DNA of 64,000 nucleotides from Dipteris shenzhenensis (Eukaryota > Polypodiophyta > Polypodiopsida > Gleicheniales), in NCBI GenBank assembly GCA_047967505.1, contig CM106541.1; one strand, given 5' to 3'. The position numbers and the translations under genes are program-made. Under the pieces are notes generated by a model that was given only the letters and a program-made list of their open reading frames with translations, was not told the origin of the DNA and searched no databases. Of this stretch, positions 24,888 to 35,120 are shown piece after piece (within the stretch, counting starts at the first letter, position 1; every line of letters begins with the position of its first letter).

Positions 24888-25330
24888 TTGGCCCCCTTCA
24901 GGCTGGCCTTTGATCCTATAGAAGAGGATAGCCATGGCCCTTCATTTTTTATCAGGTTCCCTGGCCTTCCTCAAGTTTATCATCATCGACTACTTGCAGT
25001 GATCGGTGAGCAGTTCGATATTGTGGTTGAGATCCTCTCCCTCCCTGATTTTTCCTCTACAGCCAGTAGAGATAGTCAAATCAGACAGGGTTCCTAGAGT
25101 TAGGGTCATTGTCTAGGACCCTAACTTATCTGATGACCACATTATGATCCAGCACCCTGATGGTTCATTCTTTCATCAGAGAATCAAGATTATGGGCAGA
25201 CAGGATTAGTGCAGGATCTATAGGGCCTATGGCAACTTTGCTAGAGGTTGCCCTAGAAAAATGACGAGGCCCAAAAAGCCTTTGGGTATAGATCCTCCTC
25301 AACCTCGATAGAGTGTTGGTGCACCTCCTC
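24888..25330 (+). pseudogene. DUF4283/CCHC-type relic
   Basis: A plus-strand frame from about 24,888 reads FFIRFPGLPQVYHHRLLAVIG, like the C-terminal part of DUF4283 (R-x-P-G-L-P). After breaks it continues into a segment ending CRIYRAYGNFARGC. The last part has the spacing of a CX2CX4HX4C knuckle in which the second Cys and the His are lost. It probably derives from the same class of transposon-associated ORF as the relic at 18.4-19.1 kb. It directly adjoins the truncated end of element A. Confidence 0.45.
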
Positions 25331-25773
25331 CATGACAAAGTGCTCCGGTACCACCTTTGCACTTGACACATTCCATATGTCCCGTGCCACTCGATCTACA
25401 CCCATTGTCCCATGATGGGTTCCAGTCTTAGTTGGGCCTCCTCTGATAGTAGATCAAACAACCGTTGCACTAGATGCTACCCCATCGAAGCTATGGACAT
25501 TCCCATCCTAGTTGTGACCACTATAGCTATATAATCATAAAGTCTCCTCTAAAGTTCTTCTACACTCCTGCTACTCATAAAGATTCTTCTACAGTCTTGC
25601 TACTCATAAAGATTCCTTCAATCTCTAGTGTGTCATCATCATTCTCATTACTTTGATTTGAGTCTCCACCTCTGCTAAAGCATCTAACCTTGCCTATAAT
25701 ATTGTATTTTCAATGAAACTGTGCATTTCCTTCCTTTCATAAATTGCTCTATCAGAGTGTGTTTCATGGTGTT
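25331..25773. other. Non-coding stretch
   Basis: No supported gene. A short repeat of TCTTCTACAnTCnTGCTACTCATAAAGATTC occurs twice near 25,555-25,615. Confidence 0.4.
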
Positions 25774-25869
25774 GGGCGGGGGGGGGCATGGGGGGTGGGG
25801 GTGGGGGGGGGTACGTGACATGCGCGCAAGGGGGGGGGGGGCATGGGGTGTTTGGGGGGGGGGGGGGGG
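25774..25869 (+). repeat. Guanine-rich tract
   Basis: About 96 bp with many G runs of 4-18 bases separated by short spacers. It satisfies the G4 quadruplex pattern several times over. Gly-rich open frames through it are artefacts. It lies at the left edge of the satellite array. Confidence 0.9.
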
Positions 25870-25872
25870 CCA

Positions 25873-26058
25873 GAGGCGTGTTATTCGAACGTGCACATGT
25901 CCAATGGTCATGCTACTTTGCACACGACCTTGAGGCACTTGAAAAGTATCACAACCATCACATATGGTTTGTGTGGTCGATGAGGCTCTAAACCATGTTT
26001 TTCCCAATTTCCATGCACGTGCGTCAAAAAACATGCCTAGAGGCATGTTATTCAGATG
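25873..26058 (+). repeat. Satellite array, left part
   Basis: Monomer beginning GAGGCRTGTTATTC at 25873, then a truncated one at 26040 that is cut by element E. The 167-bp first unit is almost identical to 28330-28496 beyond the element, showing a recent duplication of a 167+52-bp block before the insertion. Confidence 0.9.
26054..26058 (+). repeat. Target-site duplication of element E (left)
   Basis: AGATG, repeated at 28292-28296 directly after the right LTR. Confidence 0.95.
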
Positions 26059-26355
26059 TGTTGGTAAGCTGAAAGGAAAGCAAAGAGTGGACACAAACTT
26101 AGAATACTTGCATTACTTGCATTTTGGAATGAAGAAGAGTGAGGTCCTTAAGTAGGCACCTCATACATGCTCACTGACATCACTGATGACTTCAGAGCTC
26201 CACAATCATCTCCTCAATCTGCTCTTAGATTCTCTCAATCATCCTATGTGGCTCTCCACCACCTAACTGTGCTTGTGGGCACCTAACTGTGCCTCTAGCA
26301 CTCACACATAGAAACCAAGGTGTGCCTGAGGCATACACCTTGAGATATCCTAACA
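26059..26355 (-). repeat. 3' LTR of element E
   Basis: 297 bp, TG...CA. Compared by eye with the other LTR it shows about four C/T differences (about 1.3%), so the insertion is fairly young. Confidence 0.93.
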
Positions 26356-26718
26356 AACCCCCCCTTAAGGGAATGCCTCAAGCTATGTCAAGGATACATC
26401 TAGTCTCATAGTTTCTCATGCCATCTCATGGTCAAGGATTAATCTATGGCTAGGTTCTCATGCTAGCAAGGGTTCCCTTGGGTGTAAGGTAAACAAAAGG
26501 GATACAAAAAGATGGTTATCTCCCCTGCATGTACATGCACACAATGTCTACAGGAGGTACCATGGAGCAAAACATACACATGGCCTACATCATAAGGTGA
26601 CCAGAGGTGTTTACAAAACACACAAAAACACAATAGTTTATTTCATTCATTTTGGAGGTCTATCCAGGTTGAGTACCTTGACATAAAAAGAGAGATCTGG
26701 AGCATACATAGAGATGAT

Positions 26719-27126
26719 TTAAAATGCATAATCTTCATGGGATGCCTCATCTTGTGGAGGCAGAATATCCATGTCAAGGCAAGGTCTTACCACATGGGCA
26801 GTGTCTAGTGCCTTATAAGATGGTACTATGATAGAACAAGTGGATCTGAAAATCATATCCTTCAAGAGAACAATTATTTTGTCATCTCCATAGTTGTGTA
26901 GAGAAGCATATCTTAGGTATCTGACCTTCATCTTTTTCTTGTACTTGGAGTCAAATAAAAGTGCCATGAGAGGGTAGATCTCTAGCTTTGTAGTTGCTTC
27001 CTTTTTGGCAACCATTGTTTTGGCAATCTTCAACAAGGAAGTCAGGTTGACATTTTCATCCTTTGTAGCATAACAAGACATTGCTTTATGTTTTGGCTTT
27101 TCACATATTTTGCATAAGCAAGCCAT
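26719..27126 (-). CDS. CCHC-knuckle ORF inside element E
   Basis: 135 codons from an ATG at 27126, preceded in frame by a short open stretch. Residues 6-19 read CKICEKPKHKAMSC, an exact CX2CX4HX4C zinc-knuckle spacing as found in retroelement nucleocapsid, though without the usual Gly before His. The rest is basic in the middle (SKYKKKMKVRYLRYASLHNY) and acidic at the C-terminus (QDEASHEDY). I do not recognise any other domain. It may be a remnant or redesigned Gag that helps package the non-autonomous RNA, or a captured host fragment. It is the only long frame in the element in the sense direction. Confidence 0.5.
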   Translation of the reverse strand: MACLCKICEKPKHKAMSCYATKDENVNLTSLLKIAKTMVAKKEATTKLEIYPLMALLFDSKYKKKMKVRYLRYASLHNYGDDKIIVLLKDMIFRSTCSIIVPSYKALDTAHVVRPCLDMDILPPQDEASHEDYAF

Positions 27127-27982
27127 GAGAGGGTCTAACCCAGGTATTGGGCAGTGTCTTCTCTCTTATAGGGCTTAGAATAACAACTGAAATGCTTCAA
27201 AATGTAAGCATTTAATGTAGCAAAGTCTTGTGACCAAATTTCAAACAATGATGCTTCTTCTTACATGCTTCATAGAAGTGGCTAAAATGAATACTTTCCA
27301 ATCAAAACCAGGTCTAGCAATTCAAAACAAAACTGAAGCCACACTTGTACTGAAGTTATTGAAAGTTTCAAAAAACCAGAAATGCTAGAGTAGCATTTTA
27401 TGTAGCATCATCTTCAAAAACTTGTCCAAAACTGTCAAAACTAAAAGGCTGAACTTGGAGGGCTTGTAGCTCACTCTTCAAAGCAAGGAAAAGAGGGATT
27501 TCTGAAGCAAAAGAAAGCTCATATACCAGAGAGGGTCTAGCACAGAGGTTGGATGAAATGGTGCGCACTTTTGCTGGGGGGAGTTGCTACAGGCTGAACC
27601 TGAGTTTTGACGATTTCTCCCTCGTTACTAAACCAAATGAGCTGAAAAATGGCTCAAAATCTTTGTCTTGAGTCGCCCATCTAGTCCTAAGAGGGCTCAG
27701 GCAATGGCGGAGCAGGCAGGGAGTATTGAGCAATAGAAGAAATGGCGAAAAATGCGCTGTTTGGGGAATGGCAGCCAACATAGATGTTTTTTCTTCAATT
27801 GCTTATAGGTGGAAGTTCGCCCATACTAGAGGAGTTTCCAGCTCAGAGGGTTTGGGCAATGGTCATTTGTAGGTGGAGAACCAAGCTCTCAAAGATTTTG
27901 GGAAGAAAGAGGAAAATGGAGAAGAAGAAGATGAAGAAGAAGATGATGATGTGGCAGAAATGGGCTCAAGGGGGATCAAAGG

Positions 27983-27994
27983 GCTCTGATACCA
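27983..27994 (-). promoter_or_regulatory. Primer-binding site of element E
   Basis: Minus-strand TGGTATCAGAGC, directly adjoining the 5' LTR; complementary to the 3' end of plant initiator tRNA-Met. Confidence 0.93.
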
Positions 27995-28291
27995 TGTTGG
28001 TAAGTTGAAAGGAAAGCAAAGAGTGGACACAAACTCAGAATACTTGCATTACTTGCATTTTGGAATGAAGAAGAGTGAGGTCCTTAAGTAGGCACCTCAT
28101 ACATGCTCACTGACATCACTGATGACTTCAGAGCTCCACAATCATCTCCTCAATCTGCTCCTAGATTCTCTCAATCATCCTATGTGGCTCTCCACCACCT
28201 AACTGTGCTTGTGGGCACCTAACTGTGCCTCTAGCACTCACACATAGAAACCAAGGTGTGCCTGAGGCATACACCTTGAGATATCCCAACA
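27995..28291 (-). repeat. 5' LTR of element E
   Basis: 297 bp, same length as the left LTR and collinear with it; followed by AGATG. Confidence 0.93.
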
Positions 28292-29125
28292 AGATGTGCA
28301 CATGTTCAATGGCCATGCTACTTTGTACAGAGGCGTGTTATTCGAACGCGCACATGTCCAATGGTGATGCTACTTTGCACACGACCTTGAGGCACTTGAA
28401 AAGTATCACAACCATCACATATGGTTTGTGTGGTCGATGAGGCTCTAAACCATGTTTTTCCCAATTTCCATGCACGTGCGTTAAAAAACATGCCTAGAGG
28501 CATGTTATTCATATGTGCACATGTTCAATGGCCATGCTACTTTGTACACACATCAATGTAACCTATGTTGAGGCACGTGCAAAGTATCGTGACCATTAGA
28601 TATGGTTTGTGTGGGCTATGAGGCTCCAAACCACGTTTTTTTACCAGTTTCCATGCACGTGCATCAAAAAACATGCCTAGAGGCGTGTTATTCAGACAGC
28701 ACGTGTCCCATGACCTTGCTACTTTGCACACACGTCAATACATCCTACTTTGAGGTGCGTGCAAAGTATCATGACCATCAGATATGGTTTGTGTGGTCGA
28801 TGAGGTACAAAACCATGTTTTTTTACTAAGTGCCATGCATTGCATCAAAAAACATGCCTCGAGGTGTGTTATTTGGACACACACGTGTCTTATGGTCATG
28901 CAACTTTGCACATGCATCAATCCATCCTACATTGAGATGTGTGCAAAGTATCACGACTATCGGATATGGTTTGGTGGTCGATGAGGCTCCAAACCATGTT
29001 TTTTTAGCAGTTTCCATGCACATGAGTCAAAAAACACGCCTAGAGACATGTTATTCAAATGCGCACTTGTCCAATGACCATGCTACTTTGCACAGGCATC
29101 AATCCATCCTACTTTGAGACACATG
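28292..29125 (+). repeat. Satellite array, direct part (~182-bp monomers)
   Basis: Monomer starts (GAGGCRTGTTATTC and variants) at 28330, 28497, 28680, 28861 and 29043 give periods of 167, 183, 181 and 182 bp. Each monomer has CATGCTACTTTGCACA, AAGTATCACGACCATC, ATATGGTTTGTGTGG, CCAAACCATGTTTTT and CATGCACGTGCATCAAAAAACATGCC blocks. Short open frames across it are by-products. Confidence 0.92.
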
Positions 29126-29480
29126 CACATCCAAATAACATGCTACCATGCGTGTTTTTTGATGCACGTGCATGGAAACTGGTAAAAAAACATGGTTTGG
29201 AGCCTCATTGACCATAGAAACCATATTTGATGGCCGTGATACTTTGTACGTGCCTCAATGTAGGATGGATTGATGCATGTGCAAAGTAGCATGGCCATCA
29301 GACATGTACACATTTGAATAACATGCCTCCAGGCATATTTTTTTACATAGGTGCATTGAAATTGGGAAAAACATGGTTTTGTGCCTCATCAAACATACAA
29401 ACCATATCTGATGGTCGCAATACATTGTATGTGCCTCAACATAGGATGGATTGATCCGTGTACTGCATGCAGTCATGTTA
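29126..29480 (-). repeat. Satellite array, inverted part
   Basis: The same monomer blocks continue in reverse complement (for example TTTTTTGATGCACGTGCATGGAAACTGG at about 29,155-29,180, and AAACCATATCTGATGGTCG near 29,400). About two diverged monomers face the direct array. Confidence 0.88.
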
Positions 29481-29568
29481 AAAGTGAAGCACACAATGGA
29501 AAAATAGTGAACTGTGTGACAGGGATTCGGTGATGATGAAACATAGTACGAGTCTTAGTAGTAGCCAG

Positions 29569-29571
<3 letters not shown>

Positions 29572-29613
<42 letters not shown>
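29572..29613 (+). repeat. (GA)21 microsatellite
   Basis: 42-bp uninterrupted GA run just right of the inverted satellite part. Confidence 0.95.
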
Positions 29614-29616
<3 letters not shown>

Positions 29617-30331
29617 GCAAAAACACAATACTTTAATAAAGTCATGTCTAGAGTTTGATGAAAGTAATACTATGCTCAAGGTTCCTTGTGGAGCATGAAA
29701 AATCAACAATAAGGGACAAGTGAGCAGGAGTTTCTTGTATTCAAACTAGTTGGGTAACCTTTACAATGGGGTAGACTGCCCTTTTTGTCAAGCTTCTGAA
29801 TGGTTATCCCCATCATGGGATAGAATTAGGCAGGAAATTAAGAGACCTTTGAACAAACGTCTGACAACCTGTCGCTAAGGGGTGATGGGGTAACTACCTA
29901 CCCTTTATCATTGGGTGGTAGAGGTCTTAAAGACCTGTCAGAGGTGGCACCGATAAGGATTCCTACACCAAGTGGACATGATTAGAGCCGTAGTCCATAG
30001 TGTTATCGAGACGGGTTAACCGGTAGCCAGATGAGTACTAGAATTGGCTCACCAATATTTGGGTGAGTGCTGGATGGGTAACAACTTTTTCTTCCTTACC
30101 TCTTAATATATATTAACATACCTAATACACAAGCATGATCCTGGGAGGAGATTTTCTAAATGGCTTTCAAAGCTTCAAGAGTTCTCTTTCTCTTTTTTCA
30201 TCACATTGAAAATACCACTAGGTCCACCATGGTAGATTTGTTCACAAGATGGGAGGATCTAGAAGAAAGAAAGAAATGTAAGCAGGATATTAAGGATGAA
30301 AGAGACACCACCAATAGCTTTTTTACTATAT
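29614..30331. other. Non-coding stretch, possible upstream part of the gypsy relic
   Basis: No domain recognised until the RNase H segment at 30,332. Sequence around 29,750-30,080 is unusually balanced in GC and could be untranslated element sequence. Confidence 0.35.
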
Positions 30332-31926
30332 TTTAATGGGGCTTTCATTCCTTCGCGTCAACATAGATCTAAGGGGATGGTCTTGATGAATCCTAAAGGT
30401 CAAAAGGTATGGCCAAAAGGATGAGCTTCCAGGTACCATAACTAATAATGTAGCTGAGTATAATACTTTGATTCTTGGTTGGGAATGTTTTCTTAAAACT
30501 CAAGTTAAAGAATTGGAAGTGAGGGGGGATTCTCAGCTTCACGTGATAATACATTCATTGATGTAGCACTATGTAGTCAGTTTGATTTTTGCAAGTCTGT
30601 TCATGTGAATTAAAAACAAAATCAAAGGGCAAATGAATTAGTCAATCAAGACATTGCAACACAAGACTGAGGTGGGGGGGCGGGGGTTTCTTTGGTGGAC
30701 ACGGGATGTCCACAATTGCAATATGTTCAACAATACATGGGAAGAAGGCATGTTTCCTTGAGGTTCAACTCCACAATAGAAGTAGAGATTGGTAAGGAAG
30801 GCTTTCCCCTATACTATTATTGATGACATTCTTTATAAATTAAGAAAAGACAAGGTGCTTTGTCAGGTGGTAGACCCCACAAAAACTAGGAGAATCCTAG
30901 AAATGTGCCATGAATACTCTGGTCATTTTGCTTTAGCCAACACAACTAGGAAATACTTTATGCTAGTTTTTATTGGTCATGTCTTTAGAGGGATGTATAT
31001 GAGAAGTTTCAACATTATATAATGTGCCAAAAGTTTGGACAATGATAGTTAATCCTTGGGCCCTTCAAACCTATTCTAGCATATGTCAGGACCTTTTGAG
31101 AGGTGGGAGTTGGACTTTGTGGGACCACTGCCTTACTCATCTCAAGGTAAGTATTACTTACTAGTGGCCACAAATTATGCAACTTGGCAAAGCCATAGTG
31201 AACAAGAAGGCAAGAATAGTTGCAAAATTTCTCGTTGATCCAATTTGTACATGCTTTGGTAGTCCATTGTAAATCCTCATTCATGGAGGAAGGATCCTCT
31301 TTTAGAAATGAACTAATTGAAAAAGTGCTACATAAGCTAAAGATAAGTCATAGCATATTCACACCATACTATCCCCAATGTAATGGCTTGTTTGACAGAA
31401 CAAATGGATTGTTGTGCACTTCACTTGGGAAGCTTGTAGATAGCAAGAAAAGGCTTTTGGATAAGCACTTGGTAGAAGTTTTATAGGTTTACAAATCCAT
31501 ACATAAGCTATCCATTGGCTTTACACCATTCCAATCAGTATATGGGTTAGAAGCCATTTTTCTCATTGAATTAGATGCCTATGGTCAATGGTTAGTAGAA
31601 TTAGAAGCCTTGCATGAATGTCAATTTCAGGCTTTATAAAACTTGAAAGCTACTCAACATGACACAAGGCTAGCTTTGACACCAAATTATGCAAGAAGCA
31701 AGATATTATAGAAGGGGATTTGGTCATAACCATTTGGCTAAGTAGCTAGACAAAACGTTTATTGTTCAATGTGAGTGACCACCTTGGAGTCAAGAAGAAT
31801 TATGTTGATGGCACAGTGATACTCAAACACACCAATGAGTATCGCCTTAAGTTCTTCTATGCTCAACCACCTTGAGGGCTAGCAGATCCTCTCTATCACA
31901 AGAGAGAATCTGCTGGGGGGGAAAGA
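30332..31926 (+). pseudogene. Ty3/gypsy RNase H-integrase relic with PPT
   Basis: Plus strand. An RNase H segment (FNGAFIPSRQHRSKGMVLMN, then NNVAEYNTLILGWE and GDSQLHV) resembles the RVT_3-type RNase H of plant gypsy elements. It is followed by an integrase zinc-binding part (CHEYSGHFA ... MCQKFGQ) and the integrase core (RWELDFVGPLPYSSQGKYYLLVATNYAT; later IFTPYYPQCNGLFDRTN). The C-terminal region reads IGFTPFQSVYGLEAIFLIELD. Frameshifts and stops break it throughout. It ends in a G-rich polypurine tract (31,913-31,926) directly before an LTR start TGTGACAC. The RVT_3-like RNase H next to integrase suggests the Tat-type lineage, as inference only. Confidence 0.8.
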
Positions 31927-32551
31927 TGTGACACAAAAATTGATATATTTTATTTGGTCTTAGTATCACTTGTATGTTTGATAGGAGTGTGAGGATCAAG
32001 AGGTAGCCTAGTGGCTATCACTTTAATTCATTTTCTAAGATATTATGAGGGATGCAGAGAATACCATGTGTATGAATGATAAATACCTTGGTATGGGGTG
32101 ATATAGTATTTGTGGATGAGATATTATGGGGGTTTTTAGAAAATAGGAAGAGCCAGTCATATAAAGAAATGGGTCTCATGTCCATGTGTTCTCAATAATA
32201 TAAGAAAGATTGTATGCCAATTGTGTGGAAGGCATGTGGAGGGAATGTGGAAGAGTGTGGAATCAAGAGAAATCCTTCTAGAATTCTTATGTGGAATATG
32301 GAGGATACAAACATATGGAAAAGAGAGAATCCCTACGGGCTCTAGACCTTGACTTTTCTTATTTTAAAAGAGTCATGGGGATCTTGTGATGGAAATCATG
32401 TCAAGAGTAACCAAGAAGGACATGGATGGTGACATACGGGCTTATGTGCTTGATGGGGAAAGGAATCTGTAGGTAGCAATTATGGGTGAAGGAGGGCAAC
32501 ATAGTATCCATATCAGAAGCCCTCCTCTCCCTTGTTCAATAAGTATCCCAC
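31927..32551 (+). repeat. Probable 3' LTR (partial) of the gypsy relic
   Basis: Starts TGTGACACAAAAATTG right after the polypurine tract. The end is not defined; it may be cut by the candidate 5' LTR of element B at about 32,552. No second copy is present in the window for comparison. Confidence 0.45.
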
Positions 32552-32748
32552 TGTTAGGCCACATGTTGTATCTCGTCTTCTCAAGCCTCTTCCTTGAGCC
32601 TTCTCTCTCACTCTTGCATATGTTCCCTTGTATAGAATTTGGAGTCTACTTTTCTCCATAGTGGATGAGTAGTCTTGGAGCTTTCTCTCTCTCTTTTCCT
32701 CTTCCTTATGAAAACTCTATTTCTCTTTTCTGTCCCCGATCCCCTTCA
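32552..32748 (+). repeat. Candidate 5' LTR of copia element B
   Basis: TG...CA segment (TGTTAGGCC...CCCCGATCCCCTTCA) whose last 15 bases are identical to the end of the 3' LTR at 38,530. It is followed three bases later by a primer-binding-like site. The rest aligns poorly with the 158-bp 3' LTR, so the left boundary is uncertain. Confidence 0.45.
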
Positions 32749-32752
32749 AACT

Positions 32753-32764
32753 AGTATCAGAGCT
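32753..32764 (+). promoter_or_regulatory. Primer-binding site of element B
   Basis: TAGTATCAGAGC, one mismatch from the initiator tRNA-Met site TGGTATCAGAGC, just after the candidate LTR end. Confidence 0.6.
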
Positions 32765-34143
32765 TTGGGAAGCTTGGTGATAGCCCGATGACCTTGAGTA
32801 GCTTCGTGGTAGACCGGAGCCACCCGGTGGCGTAAGGAGTTCTATTTCCTGGAGAGTTTGAGAGAGAGGTGAAGAGTGATAGACCCTTGAGCTACTTGTA
32901 GCTATGGAAAAGAAATCTTTGGTGTGTTGAGGGAGAACCCTGGTCGTGGTTGAGGATAAGAGAGACGAATCTCTGGCTTGGCCTCCCTTCTACAGGCAGT
33001 TTTTGGTCACGACATTGAAATTTTGCAAACAAATACTCTATTCTACTCAATTTCAACGCTCTGAGCAATTTTAGGTCCTAAGGACCTAGGTTTGCTATTT
33101 TTTTGGCTGAATTCGATCGTTTACAGCCCCAAATCACTGTTTCGAAATTCTCAGACAGTCATTTTTCACTAGACAACAATTTTTGAGATTTAATATCTCT
33201 TTTTCTGTCAGTAATTTGGACTCATGGTCAACACAAGACTTGGAGATTTTTGGATTTTCTACAAGTTTTCCTTGTGCAGTAAAGCCATCCGACATTTCGT
33301 TTGGGAGATATTTACTAGCGAGTCCTGCTCATAAAATTTGCACACATTTTGTGTGACAGTCACTTTTCTTGATAGGCACTTTTGGAGCTGCCATATCTTC
33401 TCATCCTTGGAGAATTTGGCTCAGCTCACTTCTGAGAAGTTGGAGTATTCCCAACTTGCTACAAGTTTGCTGTTCATTGCTTTGCCATTTGACCACTACT
33501 TTGTGAGATATAGCACTCTTTTGGCATGTCATTTGGCATTTTTTCACAATTCGGTGAAGGACCAAGTAAGAGGCTATTTCTTGCACTTGTCTCTACCTTA
33601 TTTTGTTTTTTGCATTTGTTGCAATATTTTCTTCTTGGCATGGCCCACCAGATGTGATGGTAGAGCTTGCCATTTGGTAGAGTGGTGGTGAGGTTTGGTG
33701 CAGGACACAAATTTGACACAACGTAAAGTGCAAACTTGAGCATGGTTTTTTGAGGCATTTTGGATGCCATATGCAGTGAATTTTTGGGCAACAGTTGCAA
33801 TTGGTAAATGCTACATTTTGGATGCCATAAGCAGTGAATTTTTGGGCAACAGTTGCAATTGGTAAATGCTACATTTTGGATGCCATAAGGAGTGAATTTT
33901 TGGGCAATAGTTGCAATTGGTAAATGCTACAGTTTGGATGTCATATATGCCATGTTGGGTCGATGCAATTGTATGCAAGGATTCTTCACTTGTTGCTGAA
34001 GGTTTTGGCACTGGTTTAAGTGTAGGCACTTGTTGTACAGGCTGTGCACTTGTAGTGCATTTCACTCTTTGGTGGCATTGATTGCTTGCAAGGAGCTAAG
34101 CATTTGAGCATCATTATTGTCTTGTTGTTGTGGCTTGGACATT
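32765..34143 (+). other. Long untranslated leader of element B
   Basis: About 1.4 kb between primer-binding site and gag ATG, without supported coding. It contains a tandem repeat at 33,756-33,950. Confidence 0.5.
33756..33950 (+). repeat. 58-bp tandem repeat in the leader of element B
   Basis: Units start at 33756, 33814, 33872 and 33930 (the last partial): CATTTTGGATGCCATA, then GCAGTGAATTTTTGGGCAA, then AGTTGCAATTGGTAAATGCTA. Period is exactly 58 bp and units differ at only a few bases. Confidence 0.95.
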
Positions 34144-34869
34144 ATGGCAGATTCGTCATCTATGATGAACATTAAAAAGCTAGACGGAACTAGCAACTTT
34201 GATGTGTGGCAGATACAATGCATGAACATATGGTATCTTAAGGACCAATATGTTCCCATTCAAGAGTAAGGTAGGAAGCCTACGTCTATGACAGATGCTG
34301 AATGGTGGAGGCTAAACACACTTGCTAAAGCCACTATTATGTTGACATGTTGCGATGACATTGTTATGAGCATTCGGAATGAGAACACTGCATGGGATGC
34401 ATGGCAGAGATTAGGGACATTGTATGCACACCAAAGCGCTTCTAGCAAAGTTTTTTGGTTGAAGAAGCTTGTGCAATTGCAAATGAGAGAAGGGCAATCT
34501 GTATTGACTCATTTGAATGAGTTTAATAAGACTTTCAGTCATGTTATTCATCATGGGATGAATTTGGATGATGAGGTTAAGTCATCATTGCTCTTGGTCA
34601 GTTTGCCTCCCAGTTGGGATACATTTGTCACAGCCACTAGCAACTCTCATCATTTGCAGGTCTATGCTGATGTAGAGGGTGCCATCATGCAGGAGGACAT
34701 GAATAGGTAGAATAGAGCAGGTTCCAAAGTTTCTAGTGCTATGAATGTCAGAGGTAGACAACAGGACAGAGATAAAGACAAAAGAGGCGAGTCTAGAAGC
34801 AAATCTAGATATAAAAAGGACATTGTGTGCTTTTACTGTGAGAAAAAAGGGCATTATAAGAGTCAATGT
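34144..34869 (+). pseudogene. Copia gag of element B
   Basis: ATG at 34144 opens a gag reading KKLDGTSNFDVWQIQCMN, the typical copia start in which Trp/Gln lie in a short helical motif. An in-frame stop interrupts it at 34267-34269. The same frame then continues with ENTAWDAWQRLGTLYAHQS and LTHLNEFNKTFSHV (UBN2-type gag core) to 34,710. The CCHC nucleocapsid knuckle CFYCEKKGHYKSQC (34,828-34,869) is intact and flanked by basic residues. Normal function would be RNA packaging in the virus-like particle. The early stop and a later frame change make this copy defective. Confidence 0.85.
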
Positions 34870-35120
34870 CATAAGCTACAGGCTGACAAAAAGGCAGGCA
34901 AAGTGGAGTCAAAGGATAAGAAAGAGGACTGGAGTCAAAGGATAAGAAAGAGGACGATGACAAAAACAAGGACAAAGGGAAGGGCAAAGTTGAAGCAAAT
35001 GCTCTTTCGTATGCTTCTTCAGGTTCTCATGATAGAGGTGTGACACGCCAAGGTGGTGTTACCATTGAGGAGATTGATAACATAGTGGATGAGTATGTAG
35101 CAGAATAGGAGATACTTTAT

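Larger units (their letters stand above)
26059..28291 (-). mobile_element. Non-autonomous LTR retrotransposon (element E)
   Basis: A complete 2,233-bp element flanked by the 5-bp duplication AGATG. It has two 297-bp LTRs (26059-26355, 27995-28291; TGTTGG...CCAACA) differing at about four positions. A tRNA-Met primer-binding site (27983-27994) directly abuts the right LTR, and a polypurine tract (minus-strand read of CCCCCCC, about 26,359-26,365) directly abuts the left one. These place it on the minus strand. The 1.64-kb interior has no protease, integrase, reverse transcriptase or RNase H, so it must rely on enzymes from another element. It does keep one ORF with a CCHC knuckle. It is larger than typical TRIMs and much smaller than LARDs. 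It sits inside a satellite monomer. Confidence 0.93.

Noticed and set aside
25721-25991. Glycine-rich plus-strand open frames
   Set aside because: They exist only because the G-run tract reads as Gly codons.
28225-29117. Several 60-95-codon frames with CLEACYSN-like repeats
   Set aside because: Repeated translation of the satellite monomer, not genes.
25873-29480. CRISPR-like direct repeats
   Set aside because: Monomers are contiguous ~182-bp satellite units without spacers, in a plant-type sequence.
31927-32748. A single 0.8-kb LTR ending at 32748 belonging to the gypsy relic
   Set aside because: The end at 32748 is followed by a primer-binding site and matches the 3' LTR end of element B, so it fits better as a separate 5' LTR.
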